A DNA stretch of 16,157 nucleotides, taken from CAZXFG01 sp964640515 (GTDB lineage: Bacteria; Patescibacteriota; Patescibacteriia; Magasanikbacterales; GWA2-37-8). The notes under the pieces are model-generated. The model had not been told where the DNA came from, did not search any database, and saw nothing but the letters and a program-made list of their open reading frames with translations. Numbering within the stretch: the first letter of the stretch is position 1; every line of letters starts with the position of its first letter. Position numbers and translations under genes: made by a program. Where the stretch lies: NCBI GenBank assembly GCA_964640515.1, contig CAZXFG010000015.1, positions 1-16,157 on the forward strand. The letters are read 5' to 3'. This document shows positions 1 through 6,516 of the stretch, piece by piece.

Positions 1-426
1 AACGCCATGACGATACCTATTACCAAAGACGGAAAAATTATAATGATTTATCAATACAGGTATTTAAAAAACAAAAACAGCCTGGAATTCCCTTGTGGCT
101 GGATAAACAACAAAGAAACTCCCCGCCAGACTGCTGCGCGTGAATTAGAAGAAGAAACTTGTTATCATTCAAAAGATATCAAACGAATTAAAACATTTGA
201 GGCTGTAAATGGATGCTTCAGAAATCCTTGCCATCTTTTTATTGCTTTAGATGCTAGTAGAAAAATCAACTGTAAGCCGGAAGTACGTGGCATCATTAAA
301 GTATTAAAATGTTCTCCCAGTCAAATTGAAAAGATGATCGAAACAGGAAAAATCTGGAACGGCCAAACATTAGCCGCCTGGAGCCTGGCAAGAAAAGAAG
401 CAGAATACACCGCAAACAAGGAATAG
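1..426 (+). CDS. Nudix hydrolase, ADP-ribose pyrophosphatase-like (5' end probably outside window)
   Basis: Nudix enzymes hydrolyse nucleoside diphosphates linked to another moiety, using Mg-binding glutamates. Counting from the Met at position 7, the Nudix box is visible at residues 31-53: G31, E37, then R45-E46-L47-E48-E49-E50-T-C-Y. The metal ligands E46, E49 and E50 are present, but the usual glycine near the end of the box is Cys52. The stretch 'YQYRY...LEFPCGWI' just before it resembles the ADP-ribose/NDP-sugar pyrophosphatase subgroup. The frame stays open to the window edge, and members of that subgroup usually carry 40-50 more residues upstream, so the Met at 7 may be internal and the gene truncated by the window. 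The next gene starts 17 nt downstream, suggesting co-transcription. The substrate cannot be read from sequence. Confidence 0.85.
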   Translation, partial: NAMTIPITKDGKIIMIYQYRYLKNKNSLEFPCGWINNKETPRQTAARELEEETCYHSKDIKRIKTFEAVNGCFRNPCHLFIALDASRKINCKPEVRGIIKVLKCSPSQIEKMIETGKIWNGQTLAAWSLARKEAEYTANKE

Positions 427-443
427 ATCATCGTTATAAATTT

Positions 444-1532
444 ATGTCTATCACCCAGATAGTAGACAGCCAAATGCCTTCGCTTACGGAATGGCTGGAA
501 AAAATCAATTCTTCACAAACCGAGGAATTCCGTAATGAAGACAACAACCGAAGAGACAGAATGGAAGTTTTATATGAGATCACCGGCTTTCCTTACGAGC
601 GTCCGGAAAAAATGTCGGCCAAAGATATCGTGGACAAAACAAAAATTTTTTTAGATTTGTACCAGCGTAAAAAAAATGACCACTGCGCTCTTAGGTTGGT
701 GCCAAATAAACCCGGACTGCCAAAACTGCGCGTGCGTGGCAATACTCTGGAACAAAATCTGGTCTGGTTTCATGAACAAAACATCAACCACGATGACTAC
801 CGAGTGGAAATATTGCCGCATGAAGGCACTATCTACTCGGCCACTTTTCTGGTTGACGACAACGGTATTATCGGGGAAATCATCCCCGGCCGCGCTTGGA
901 ATCTAACCCAAGGAATCTACGAAGGAGAGCCACCGATCACTTTTTCTTTTGATTATAAAAATTGGAACTTCTCCAAAGACAAAAAACTAGAGACTTTGTA
1001 TATAAAAAAAGGGGTCAAATTATTATTAATTTCTCCGGAACAGCAGACAAAAATAAAAGAAAAAATGCAAGTGGAGTTTACGGCCGAAGGATACTTGAAA
1101 GGATATTTTGAAATGATCGTTTATAAAAATGGTGATATTTATTACATAGACTATAATCGAGTGCTTGGCCGCATGCTAAAAAATTACAACTTGGCCAAAA
1201 CTGGCCACGGCTCAATTATCAATGGCACCTGCGCCAGCTCCGGGCAAGCCAAAGGTTTAGTCAGAACAATCTCAAAAAATAAAACATTTCTCTTTGATGA
1301 TGGCGACATACTGGTGTGTCCTATGACCATGGTAGAACATATACCTCTAATGAAAAAAGCCGGCGGTATAATCACCGACCAAGGTAATATCCTTTCACAC
1401 GCAGCCATTGTCAGCCGAGAACTGAAAAAACCATGCATTGTCGGCACTAAAAATGCCACCCGATTACTAAATGACGGAGACCTAATTTTTATGGATGCGG
1501 ATAAGGGCACGGTAGACAAAATCAACCCATAA
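444..1532 (+). CDS. PEP-utilising enzyme mobile-domain protein with ATP-grasp-like N-terminal region
   Basis: The C-terminal ~100 residues (about 262-360) are the swivelling phosphohistidine domain of PEP synthase, pyruvate phosphate dikinase and rifampin phosphotransferase. The stretch 'GGIITDQGNILSHAAIVSRE' places the phosphorylatable histidine at His319. The N-terminal ~250 residues match no family I can name with certainty. 'RVEILPHEGTIYSATFLVDD' (120-139) and 'GYFEMIVYKNGDIYYIDYNR' (220-239) look like a reduced ATP-grasp core, the domain normally paired with the swivelling domain. No PEP/pyruvate-binding TIM barrel is present, and 362 residues is far shorter than the ~800 of PEP synthase. 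This suggests a two-domain phosphotransferase acting on an unknown acceptor. It lies 17 nt behind the Nudix gene and is closed by a terminator. The start has no Shine-Dalgarno sequence. Confidence 0.75.
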   Translation: MSITQIVDSQMPSLTEWLEKINSSQTEEFRNEDNNRRDRMEVLYEITGFPYERPEKMSAKDIVDKTKIFLDLYQRKKNDHCALRLVPNKPGLPKLRVRGNTLEQNLVWFHEQNINHDDYRVEILPHEGTIYSATFLVDDNGIIGEIIPGRAWNLTQGIYEGEPPITFSFDYKNWNFSKDKKLETLYIKKGVKLLLISPEQQTKIKEKMQVEFTAEGYLKGYFEMIVYKNGDIYYIDYNRVLGRMLKNYNLAKTGHGSIINGTCASSGQAKGLVRTISKNKTFLFDDGDILVCPMTMVEHIPLMKKAGGIITDQGNILSHAAIVSRELKKPCIVGTKNATRLLNDGDLIFMDADKGTVDKINP

Positions 1533-1555
1533 ATTCATCAAATTTAACTTGTGGA

Positions 1556-1584
1556 GGGTGCGGTTGCGGCCAACACCCTTTTTT
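1556..1584 (+). terminator. Rho-independent terminator after the PEP-utiliser gene
   Basis: The stem is GGGT, a three-base bulge, GTTG, a four-base loop, then CAAC-ACCC, followed directly by six Ts. It sits 24 nt after the stop codon and separates the first two genes from the thymidylate module. Confidence 0.7.
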
Positions 1585-1592
1585 GTTAGAAT
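1564..1592 (+). promoter_or_regulatory. Putative promoter of the thymidylate module
   Basis: An extended -10 (TG-T-TAGAAT, hexamer 1587-1592) begins in the T tract of the preceding terminator. A weak -35 (TTGCGG, 1564-1569) lies 17 nt upstream, inside the hairpin. The expected transcription start near 1599 leaves about 25 nt before the dCMP deaminase ATG. The -35 matches only three of six consensus bases, so the extended -10 carries the call. Confidence 0.45.
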
Positions 1593-1623
1593 GACAAAGA
1601 ACTAAAAAACTAATTTTAACACT

Positions 1624-2127
1624 ATGACTGAAACGGCAGTAGGAGGCAAATACGTGCGTCCCAGCTGGGATGAATACTTTATGGAGGTGGCCCGGGCCGT
1701 AGCCAAACGCGCCACTTGTGACCGGGGTCGTTCGGGTTGTGTAATCGCCAAGGATAGACAAATATTGGTCACCGGCTATGTCGGCTCTCCCAAGGGCATG
1801 GCTCATTGTGATGAAGTGGGGCACCAAATGAAAGCCATGGTGCATGAAGACGGGCATCAAAGCCAACACTGCGTGCGCACGGCTCACGCCGAACAAAACG
1901 CTATCTGCCAAGCCGCTAAAATAGGCATTGCTATTGATGGCGCGGTACTTTACTGCAAAATGACCCCCTGTGCTATTTGCGCCAAAATGATCATTAACTC
2001 TGGAATAACCAGAGTAGTATGTGAAAAACGCTATCACGCTGGCAAAGAAAGCGAGGAAATGTTCCGCCAAGTGGGTATTGGACTATACTATTTTGATGAA
2101 ACAGTAGAACAGTATGACAAACAGTAA
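1624..2127 (+). CDS. dCMP deaminase (zinc-dependent cytidine/deoxycytidylate deaminase family)
   Basis: Deaminates dCMP to dUMP, the substrate of the thymidylate synthase encoded downstream. The protein has 167 residues, normal for the family. The typical opening 'RPSWDEYFMEVA' is at residues 12-23. The zinc site is complete: H88-A-E90, where His is a ligand and Glu the proton shuttle, and P115-C116-A-I-C119. C83, H82 and the 'GSPKGMAHC' loop resemble the extra substrate/allosteric loop of dCMP deaminases rather than free cytidine deaminases. The gene opens a run that follows the biochemical order to dTMP. Its last 14 nt overlap the next gene in another frame, implying translational coupling. 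The start was chosen because it gives the family N-terminus; it has no Shine-Dalgarno sequence. Confidence 0.92.
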   Translation: MTETAVGGKYVRPSWDEYFMEVARAVAKRATCDRGRSGCVIAKDRQILVTGYVGSPKGMAHCDEVGHQMKAMVHEDGHQSQHCVRTAHAEQNAICQAAKIGIAIDGAVLYCKMTPCAICAKMIINSGITRVVCEKRYHAGKESEEMFRQVGIGLYYFDETVEQYDKQ

Positions 2128-2674
2128 AAAACAAGTCTTTGTCTTTGCCGGACTCGCCGGTAGCGGCAAGGATTCTTGTACTAAATATCTATCCGAAAAA
2201 TACGGGGCTAAAATTTTTACCTTTACTACCATGCTGAAAGATACGGCCGACCGTTTTTATTTGGAATTTAACCGAGATAATTTAATTAAAATCTCCGAAG
2301 CTCTACGCGGTGTTTTTGGCCAAGATATTTTGGCCAAAACCCTAGCCAAAGATGTGGAAACCAGCACCGTTGACATGATTACCATCAGCAACGCCCGCCG
2401 AATAGCGGATATTGAGTACCTCTCCAAAATGCCCGGGTTTGTCTTGATTGAGGTTTACGCTGATATGAAAAAGCGGTATGAACGAGTAAAAGTGCGCGGA
2501 GAAAAAACTTCTGATGCTTCGCAGACTTATGAAGAATTTGTGGCTGACCACCAAAGACCAACCGAACTCTCCATCCTAGAATTGGCTAAACAAGCTACGG
2601 AGCACATAAACAATGACGGGACTTTGGAGCAACTCCATTCACAACTAGACGCATTGGTAAAAAAATATTCATAA
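2114..2674 (+). CDS. P-loop nucleotide kinase-like protein (dNMP kinase / dephospho-CoA kinase-like fold)
   Basis: A 186-residue P-loop NTPase with Walker A 'GLAGSGKD' at residues 13-20. The order of elements fits small nucleotide kinases: 'FTFTTMLKD' after the P-loop region, an Arg-rich helix (LRGVFGQDILAKTLAKDV, 64-81), 'ISNARRIADIEYL' (91-103) at the position of the 'R...E' strand, and a lid-like 'KRYERVKVRGE' (120-130). The end 'ATEHINNDGTLEQL' matches the 'i.N.gt.eeL' tail common to dephospho-CoA kinase and phage-type deoxynucleoside monophosphate kinases. Overlap with the dCMP deaminase and position before dUTPase and thymidylate synthase favour a dNMP substrate. A dedicated thymidylate kinase also lies downstream, so this enzyme may handle another base. 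The specificity is inferred. Confidence 0.65.
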   Translation: MTNSKKQVFVFAGLAGSGKDSCTKYLSEKYGAKIFTFTTMLKDTADRFYLEFNRDNLIKISEALRGVFGQDILAKTLAKDVETSTVDMITISNARRIADIEYLSKMPGFVLIEVYADMKKRYERVKVRGEKTSDASQTYEEFVADHQRPTELSILELAKQATEHINNDGTLEQLHSQLDALVKKYS

Positions 2675-2711
2675 CCCGCTCGGAGAATACCTGACGCCTC
2701 AACCATAATTT

Positions 2712-3131
2712 ATGAAAATAAAAATTAAAAAATTGAATCCAGAAGCCAAGCTCCCCTGCTATATTCATCCCGGAGATGTCGGGATGGATCTTTTTTCTTT
2801 AGATGAGCGTACCTTACAACCCGGCGAGAGACATTTTTTCTTTCTCGGTTTTGCTCTGGAGTTTGAGCATGGCTTTGCGGCCATTATCAAAGACCGCGGT
2901 AGCATGGCTAAAAAAGGTTTACATACTATGGGTGGAGTCTTTGACGCCGGATTTAGAGGCGAATACAATGTATTATTGGTGAATTTAGGCGCTGAACCAT
3001 ATCAAGTAAAAAAGGGCGACAAAATCGCCCAATTAATTATTTATCCCGTGGTCATTGCCGAACTGGAAGAGGCCTCTGAACTCTCGGAGAGCGCCCGCGG
3101 CAATGGCCAATTTGGCAGTACCGGCCGTTAA
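2712..3131 (+). CDS. dut: dUTP diphosphatase (trimeric dUTPase)
   Basis: Hydrolyses dUTP to dUMP and PPi, keeping uracil out of DNA and supplying thymidylate synthase. All five motifs of the trimeric family are present in the 139-residue protein: motif 1 'GDVGMDLFS' (21-29), motif 2 'DRGSMAKKG' (61-69), motif 3 'GVFDAGFRGEYNV' (75-87) with the expected catalytic Asp78, motif 4 'KGDKIAQLI' (101-109) and the glycine-rich motif 5 'RGNGQFGSTG' (129-138). Motif 2 reads R-G-S rather than the common R-S-G/S, a minor variant. The stop codon is 4 nt from the next start, so the gene is almost certainly co-transcribed with thymidylate synthase. Confidence 0.95.
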   Translation: MKIKIKKLNPEAKLPCYIHPGDVGMDLFSLDERTLQPGERHFFFLGFALEFEHGFAAIIKDRGSMAKKGLHTMGGVFDAGFRGEYNVLLVNLGAEPYQVKKGDKIAQLIIYPVVIAELEEASELSESARGNGQFGSTGR

Positions 3132-3135
3132 TCAT

Positions 3136-4008
3136 ATGAAATCCTACTTAGATATTGTCAAAAAAATATTGGAAACCGGCAAACATAAAGCCAACCGCAC
3201 CGGTGTAGACACTTTGGCCATTGCCGGCGCTATGTTTGAACATGACATGAGTCAGGGTTTTCCTCTTTTGACCACAAAAAAAGTTCCTTTCCGACTTGTA
3301 GCTTCGGAACTGGAGTTTTTTATTAAGGGTATTACTGATAAAAAATGGCTCCAAGATCGTAATAATCATATTTGGGATGAATGGTGTACGCCATTGAAGA
3401 TAAAGTATGCCAACGATCCGGCAACTAAGAAAAAAATGTTAGAGGAAAGGGACCTGGGCACAATTTACGGTTGGGAATGGCGGCATTTTGGCGCTCCTTA
3501 TCGAGATTATGCCACCGATTATACCGGGCAGGGCGTAGACCAGCTCAAATATGTAGTAGAAAAATTAAAAAATGACCCCAATGACCGGCGCATGATAGTG
3601 ATGGCCTGGAACCCAATGGATATCGATAAGGCCATGCCTCCTTATTGCCACTACGGTTTCCAAGTTACGGTCATCAATGGCCGCGTGAATTTAATGTGGA
3701 ACCAACGCTCGGTGGATACCATGCTTGGACTACCTTTTAACATCGCCAGTTATGCTCTTATGCTCCACCTCTTGGCCAAAGAAGCCAACCTGCAAGAAGG
3801 AAAACTGATCGGATTTTTGGGCGATGTGCATATTTACACCAATCACACAGAAGGCGCCAAAGAGCAACTCTCCCGCGACCCAAATCAATATCCACTCCCC
3901 ACCATTCAAACAAATAACTTCACTTCCATTTTTGATTGGAAATACACGGACACCGAAGTTTTAAATTACCAAAGTTATCCAACCATTAAATTCCAGATAG
4001 CTATCTAA
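3136..4008 (+). CDS. thyA: Thymidylate synthase ThyA
   Basis: Converts dUMP and methylene-tetrahydrofolate to dTMP and dihydrofolate. The 290-residue protein has the classical ThyA features: 'NRTGVDT' (20-26), the nucleophile Cys171 in 'PPYCHYGFQ', 'QRSVDTMLGLPFNIASYA' and the conserved tail 'YPTIKFQIAI'. Earlier in-frame Met codons, from 3055, lie inside the dUTPase gene and would add 27 unconserved residues. The start at 3136 gives 'MKSYLDIVKKILETG', which fits the family. The gene is classical ThyA rather than flavin-dependent ThyX, so it produces dihydrofolate and needs the reductase encoded next. A palindromic repeat begins 2 nt after its stop. Confidence 0.97.
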   Translation: MKSYLDIVKKILETGKHKANRTGVDTLAIAGAMFEHDMSQGFPLLTTKKVPFRLVASELEFFIKGITDKKWLQDRNNHIWDEWCTPLKIKYANDPATKKKMLEERDLGTIYGWEWRHFGAPYRDYATDYTGQGVDQLKYVVEKLKNDPNDRRMIVMAWNPMDIDKAMPPYCHYGFQVTVINGRVNLMWNQRSVDTMLGLPFNIASYALMLHLLAKEANLQEGKLIGFLGDVHIYTNHTEGAKEQLSRDPNQYPLPTIQTNNFTSIFDWKYTDTEVLNYQSYPTIKFQIAI

Positions 4009-4009
4009 C

Positions 4010-4093
4010 TGTCATTGCGAGGAGCCGTAGGCGACGAAGCAATCTCTGGTTTGCAAGGAGATTGCCACGCCCCTAAAAGGGCTCGCAATGACA
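4010..4093. repeat. Palindromic interspersed repeat, copy A (CEERSDEAI family)
   Basis: An 84-bp element bounded by perfect 12-bp inverted ends, TGTCATTGCGAG and CTCGCAATGACA. It has a second inner palindrome (GCAATCTC / GAGATTGC). Two more copies occur at 9624-9715 and 13985-14065. It starts 2 nt after the thyA stop. Its last bases (ATGACA) supply an ATG in frame with the downstream reductase. It can fold into a long hairpin on either strand of RNA. Confidence 0.9.
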
Positions 4094-4105
4094 AAAGTAT
4101 ATCTT

Positions 4106-4582
4106 ATGCCATTTTCTCTCATCGCCGCCGTGGCCAAAAACAACTGTATCGGCGTGAACAATAAAATCCCGTGGAATATACCGGAAGATTTTCAGTACTT
4201 CAAAAAAACCACTCTGGGCAAAACCGTGCTAATGGGTGAAAAAACTTTTGAATCTATTTTAGGTTACCTCGGCAAACCCCTCCCCGGCCGCCAAACAGTG
4301 GTTTTGACCCGCAACCCCAATTTCACAGCGCCTCCTGGTGTGCGTGTTTTCTCGTCTTTAGACCAAGCTTGGGAAAAATTAAAGGACGAAGATGTTTTTA
4401 TCTGCGGCGGCGCCAGTATCTACAGCCAGACTATTAATCGAGTGGACACTCTCTACATCACTTGGATAGATCAAGAACCCGAAGGTGATGTTTTCTTTCC
4501 TAAAATCGATTCAACTGTCTGGAAAGAAACTTGGCGCGAGGACCATCCTGGGTTTTCTTTTGTTAAATATACTAAGAATTAG
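4106..4582 (+). CDS. folA: Dihydrofolate reductase
   Basis: Regenerates tetrahydrofolate from the dihydrofolate made by ThyA, using NAD(P)H. With the start at 4106 the protein has 158 residues and opens 'MPFSLIAAVAKNNCIG', close to the usual DHFR N-terminus. Visible features are 'IPWNIPEDFQYFK' (21-33) with catalytic Asp28, 'VLMGEKTFESI' (41-51), 'PLPGRQTVVLTRN' (58-70) and the cofactor motif 'ICGGASIY'. A start at 4088 is also in frame but lies in the end of the palindromic repeat and adds 'MTKVYL', so I prefer 4106. The Arg that contacts the NADPH 2'-phosphate in E. coli (Arg44) is Glu45 here, though Arg69 in 'LTRN' may compensate. No Shine-Dalgarno sequence is seen. Confidence 0.95.
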   Translation: MPFSLIAAVAKNNCIGVNNKIPWNIPEDFQYFKKTTLGKTVLMGEKTFESILGYLGKPLPGRQTVVLTRNPNFTAPPGVRVFSSLDQAWEKLKDEDVFICGGASIYSQTINRVDTLYITWIDQEPEGDVFFPKIDSTVWKETWREDHPGFSFVKYTKN

Positions 4583-4746
4583 ATTATAACGAAACTATTG
4601 AGCGACACTGCGTAGGCTTAGTTACAAATTAGGAAATTTTGTAGCAAAATGTAATGCGACTTTAAGCCTTTTACATTTTGCGTGGACAAAATTTACTAAA
4701 TTTGTCTAAGCCGGAGCATAGGAGCGAAATATTTTCGTTATAATCT
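4581..4746. repeat. 166-bp imperfect hairpin element between folA and tmk (MITE-like)
   Basis: The ends are perfect 14-bp inverted repeats (AGATTATAACGAAA / TTTCGTTATAATCT). Complementarity continues inwards in register: GGCTTA/TAAGCC, ACAAATT/AATTTGT, AAATTTTGT/ACAAAATTT and CAAAATGTAA/TTACATTTTG, closing on a loop near 4655-4670. The whole spacer is therefore one long stem-loop. The folA stop codon TAG spans its first bases. Each end carries an outward-facing TATAAT. It codes for nothing and has no copy elsewhere in the window. The look is that of a miniature inverted-repeat element, but no target-site duplication is clear. Confidence 0.75.
4739..4744 (+). promoter_or_regulatory. Consensus -10 (TATAAT) in the hairpin end, upstream of tmk
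   Basis: A perfect TATAAT lies 12 nt before the tmk ATG, in the right inverted repeat of the hairpin element. No convincing -35 is present 16-18 nt upstream. If used, the transcript would have a leader of only about 6 nt. Confidence 0.35.
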
Positions 4747-4756
4747 AAAATTACAT

Positions 4757-5464
4757 ATGTTCATCATGGTGGACGGTATAGACGGAAGCGGAAAAGGAAC
4801 CATTATAGAAGCTTGGAAAGAATACCTGACCAATCAAGGCAACGCTATTTTTGATTTAAAACAATATTGGAAAGAGAAAAACGAATATCCAGAGCTGGCA
4901 GAAATAAAATCCTATGATTTCATTTTCTCTTGCGAACCCACTCGCGTTGGCATCGGCCGCGTGATTCGCGAAGAATTAATCAATGCTGATACCCATTACC
5001 AGCCGCGCGCCATTGCCGAGGCCTATTCCTTAGACCGTCTGATTCTTTACACTAAAATCATCATCCCCCTTCTTAAAGACGACAAAATGATTATCCAAGA
5101 CCGTGGAATCAGTTCTTCTTTGGCCTACCAAACCGCCCAAAGCCCGGAACTGACTTTCTCCATCATCGCCAATCTGACGGGCAATGCCCTGGCCATGGAA
5201 CACCGACCTGATTTTCTAGTATTGGCCGAATCCTCTCCGACTATTTGCGCGACTCGGCTAGCCAGTCGGAGTAGTAAAAAGGACAATGCCATCTTTGAAA
5301 CTATCCCCGCGCTGGAAAAAACTGCCGCGCAATTTCACTCCGCAGAATACCAAAATATTTTTACCTCCCGCGGTACCAAGATTTTATCCTTGAATACTGA
5401 AGATAATATTGATATAATTAGGACAAAGGCCGTGGATTTACTTAAAACCATAATTAATCAATAA
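4757..5464 (+). CDS. tmk: Thymidylate kinase
   Basis: Phosphorylates dTMP to dTDP, the step after thymidylate synthase. Key elements are the P-loop 'GIDGSGKGT' (7-15), 'CEPTRVGIGRVIREEL' (59-74; family 'EP..t.iG..iR'), 'SLDR' (91-94) and 'QDRGISSSLAYQ' (114-125; family 'DR...Ss.AYQ'). At 235 residues it is longer than the usual 205-215. The extra length lies mainly around residues 34-56 (a Lys/Glu/Tyr-rich insert) and in the C-terminal half. The start at 4757 gives 'MFIMVDGIDG', matching the family; the Met at residue 4 is less likely. The membrane-protein gene follows after 4 nt. The gene is separated from folA by the hairpin element and may have its own promoter there. Confidence 0.93.
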   Translation: MFIMVDGIDGSGKGTIIEAWKEYLTNQGNAIFDLKQYWKEKNEYPELAEIKSYDFIFSCEPTRVGIGRVIREELINADTHYQPRAIAEAYSLDRLILYTKIIIPLLKDDKMIIQDRGISSSLAYQTAQSPELTFSIIANLTGNALAMEHRPDFLVLAESSPTICATRLASRSSKKDNAIFETIPALEKTAAQFHSAEYQNIFTSRGTKILSLNTEDNIDIIRTKAVDLLKTIINQ

Positions 5465-5468
5465 ACTT

Positions 5469-6509
5469 ATGACTTTACGAAAAAAATATGTCCTCTGGTA
5501 CATCAGTACCTGGATCGCGCCTTTCTTAATTTTTGTCTTGGGGACCATCTTGATGTATTCCGGCTGGGCCAAAGACGCTTCTTTGGGTGTTCCATCCCTA
5601 TATTTAATTTGCTTCTTGATTTGGTTGGCGGGAGGCTTCATGGTGAATTATTGGTATGGCGGACGATTTGGGCTTCTTTCCGTTTATCGCATTTTGGCCA
5701 GTATTTTCAGCACAGCCGGATTTTTTTATTTAATGGGTCAAAACAAAGAGCTCTTGCCGGCTCTGGAGATTGTTAAGCAAAGCTGGGAATTATATCAAAA
5801 AAACTGGAAAAAACTCGGGTTATACGCTTTAATTTTCTTTATCCCCACCATTGTCTTTGACCTAATTTGGTTCTTAAATTTAACTCTCTCCCGCTATACC
5901 CAAAGCGCCCTCTGGATTAACGGACTGCTGAGGCTGTTTTTGATTGTCATCGCCATAATTTTCATTCTCTGGATTTCCATCGCCTTCGCCCAGATTATCC
6001 GCGACCTCTTGGAAAACCGCCCGGCAACTCCTTTTAAATCAATTATGCAAACTAAAAGTCATTTGCTCTGGCCAACCGTCTATACTACCTTGCTTTCAGC
6101 GCTGATTATTTTAGGAGGCACCCTGCTTTTTTTCATCCCCGGCATCATCTTCAGTATTTGGTACGCTTTTACTTTTTATACGATTATTTTTGATGGACAA
6201 AAAGGCGTTGCGGCGCTGCGAACCAGTAAAATTTTAGTGATTAACCGATGGTTTGCTATCCTCTGGCGCATCGCCGCCCCATCTTTTATCTTTGGCCTCT
6301 TAGCCATGGCCGCAGTCTCCATCGCGCAACTATCCGTACTCGTTATACCAGCCGGCAATATTAGAGGCATAGCCGAAATAATCATCTCCAATTTAGTAAA
6401 CACCTTGTGTATGCCTTTCACAGTCGCCGCCTCGGTGATACTTTATCTCAATGCCAAGAAAACCAAACCAGTCGTAGCAGAAAAACCCGGCCAGCCCATA
6501 ATCATGTAA
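5469..6509 (+). CDS. Multi-pass membrane protein of unknown function
   Basis: A 346-residue integral membrane protein. Hydrophobic segments lie near residues 9-30, 41-62, 68-90, 116-140, 150-178, 203-240 (long enough for two passes around 'FFIPGIIFSIWYAF'), 262-292 and 300-328, so seven to nine spans are likely. A soluble amphipathic stretch at 93-115 contains 'SWELYQKNWKKL'. The block 'PGIIFSIWYAFTFYTIIFDG' (224-243) followed by 'GVAALRTSKILVINRWFAIL' resembles a recurring bacterial membrane family (DUF975 or glycerophosphodiesterase-membrane-domain-like) with no settled function. No catalytic motif is evident. It sits 4 nt after tmk and 7 nt before gatB, so it is in the same transcript. Neither neighbour suggests a role. 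Confidence 0.8.
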   Translation: MTLRKKYVLWYISTWIAPFLIFVLGTILMYSGWAKDASLGVPSLYLICFLIWLAGGFMVNYWYGGRFGLLSVYRILASIFSTAGFFYLMGQNKELLPALEIVKQSWELYQKNWKKLGLYALIFFIPTIVFDLIWFLNLTLSRYTQSALWINGLLRLFLIVIAIIFILWISIAFAQIIRDLLENRPATPFKSIMQTKSHLLWPTVYTTLLSALIILGGTLLFFIPGIIFSIWYAFTFYTIIFDGQKGVAALRTSKILVINRWFAILWRIAAPSFIFGLLAMAAVSIAQLSVLVIPAGNIRGIAEIIISNLVNTLCMPFTVAASVILYLNAKKTKPVVAEKPGQPIIM

Positions 6510-6516
6510 CGGATTT

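Noticed and set aside
1591..1605. Four-codon ORF before the dCMP deaminase as a leader peptide
   Set aside because: Too short, and no terminator lies between it and the gene; the hairpin is upstream of the -10, unlike the guaB and carA leaders.
1522..2070. Long minus-strand ORF opposite the dCMP deaminase
   Set aside because: It mirrors a well-supported gene on the other strand and shows no recognisable motif.
3055..3135. N-terminal extension of thymidylate synthase from an upstream in-frame ATG
   Set aside because: The 27 extra residues overlap the dUTPase motif 5 coding region and do not resemble a ThyA N-terminus.
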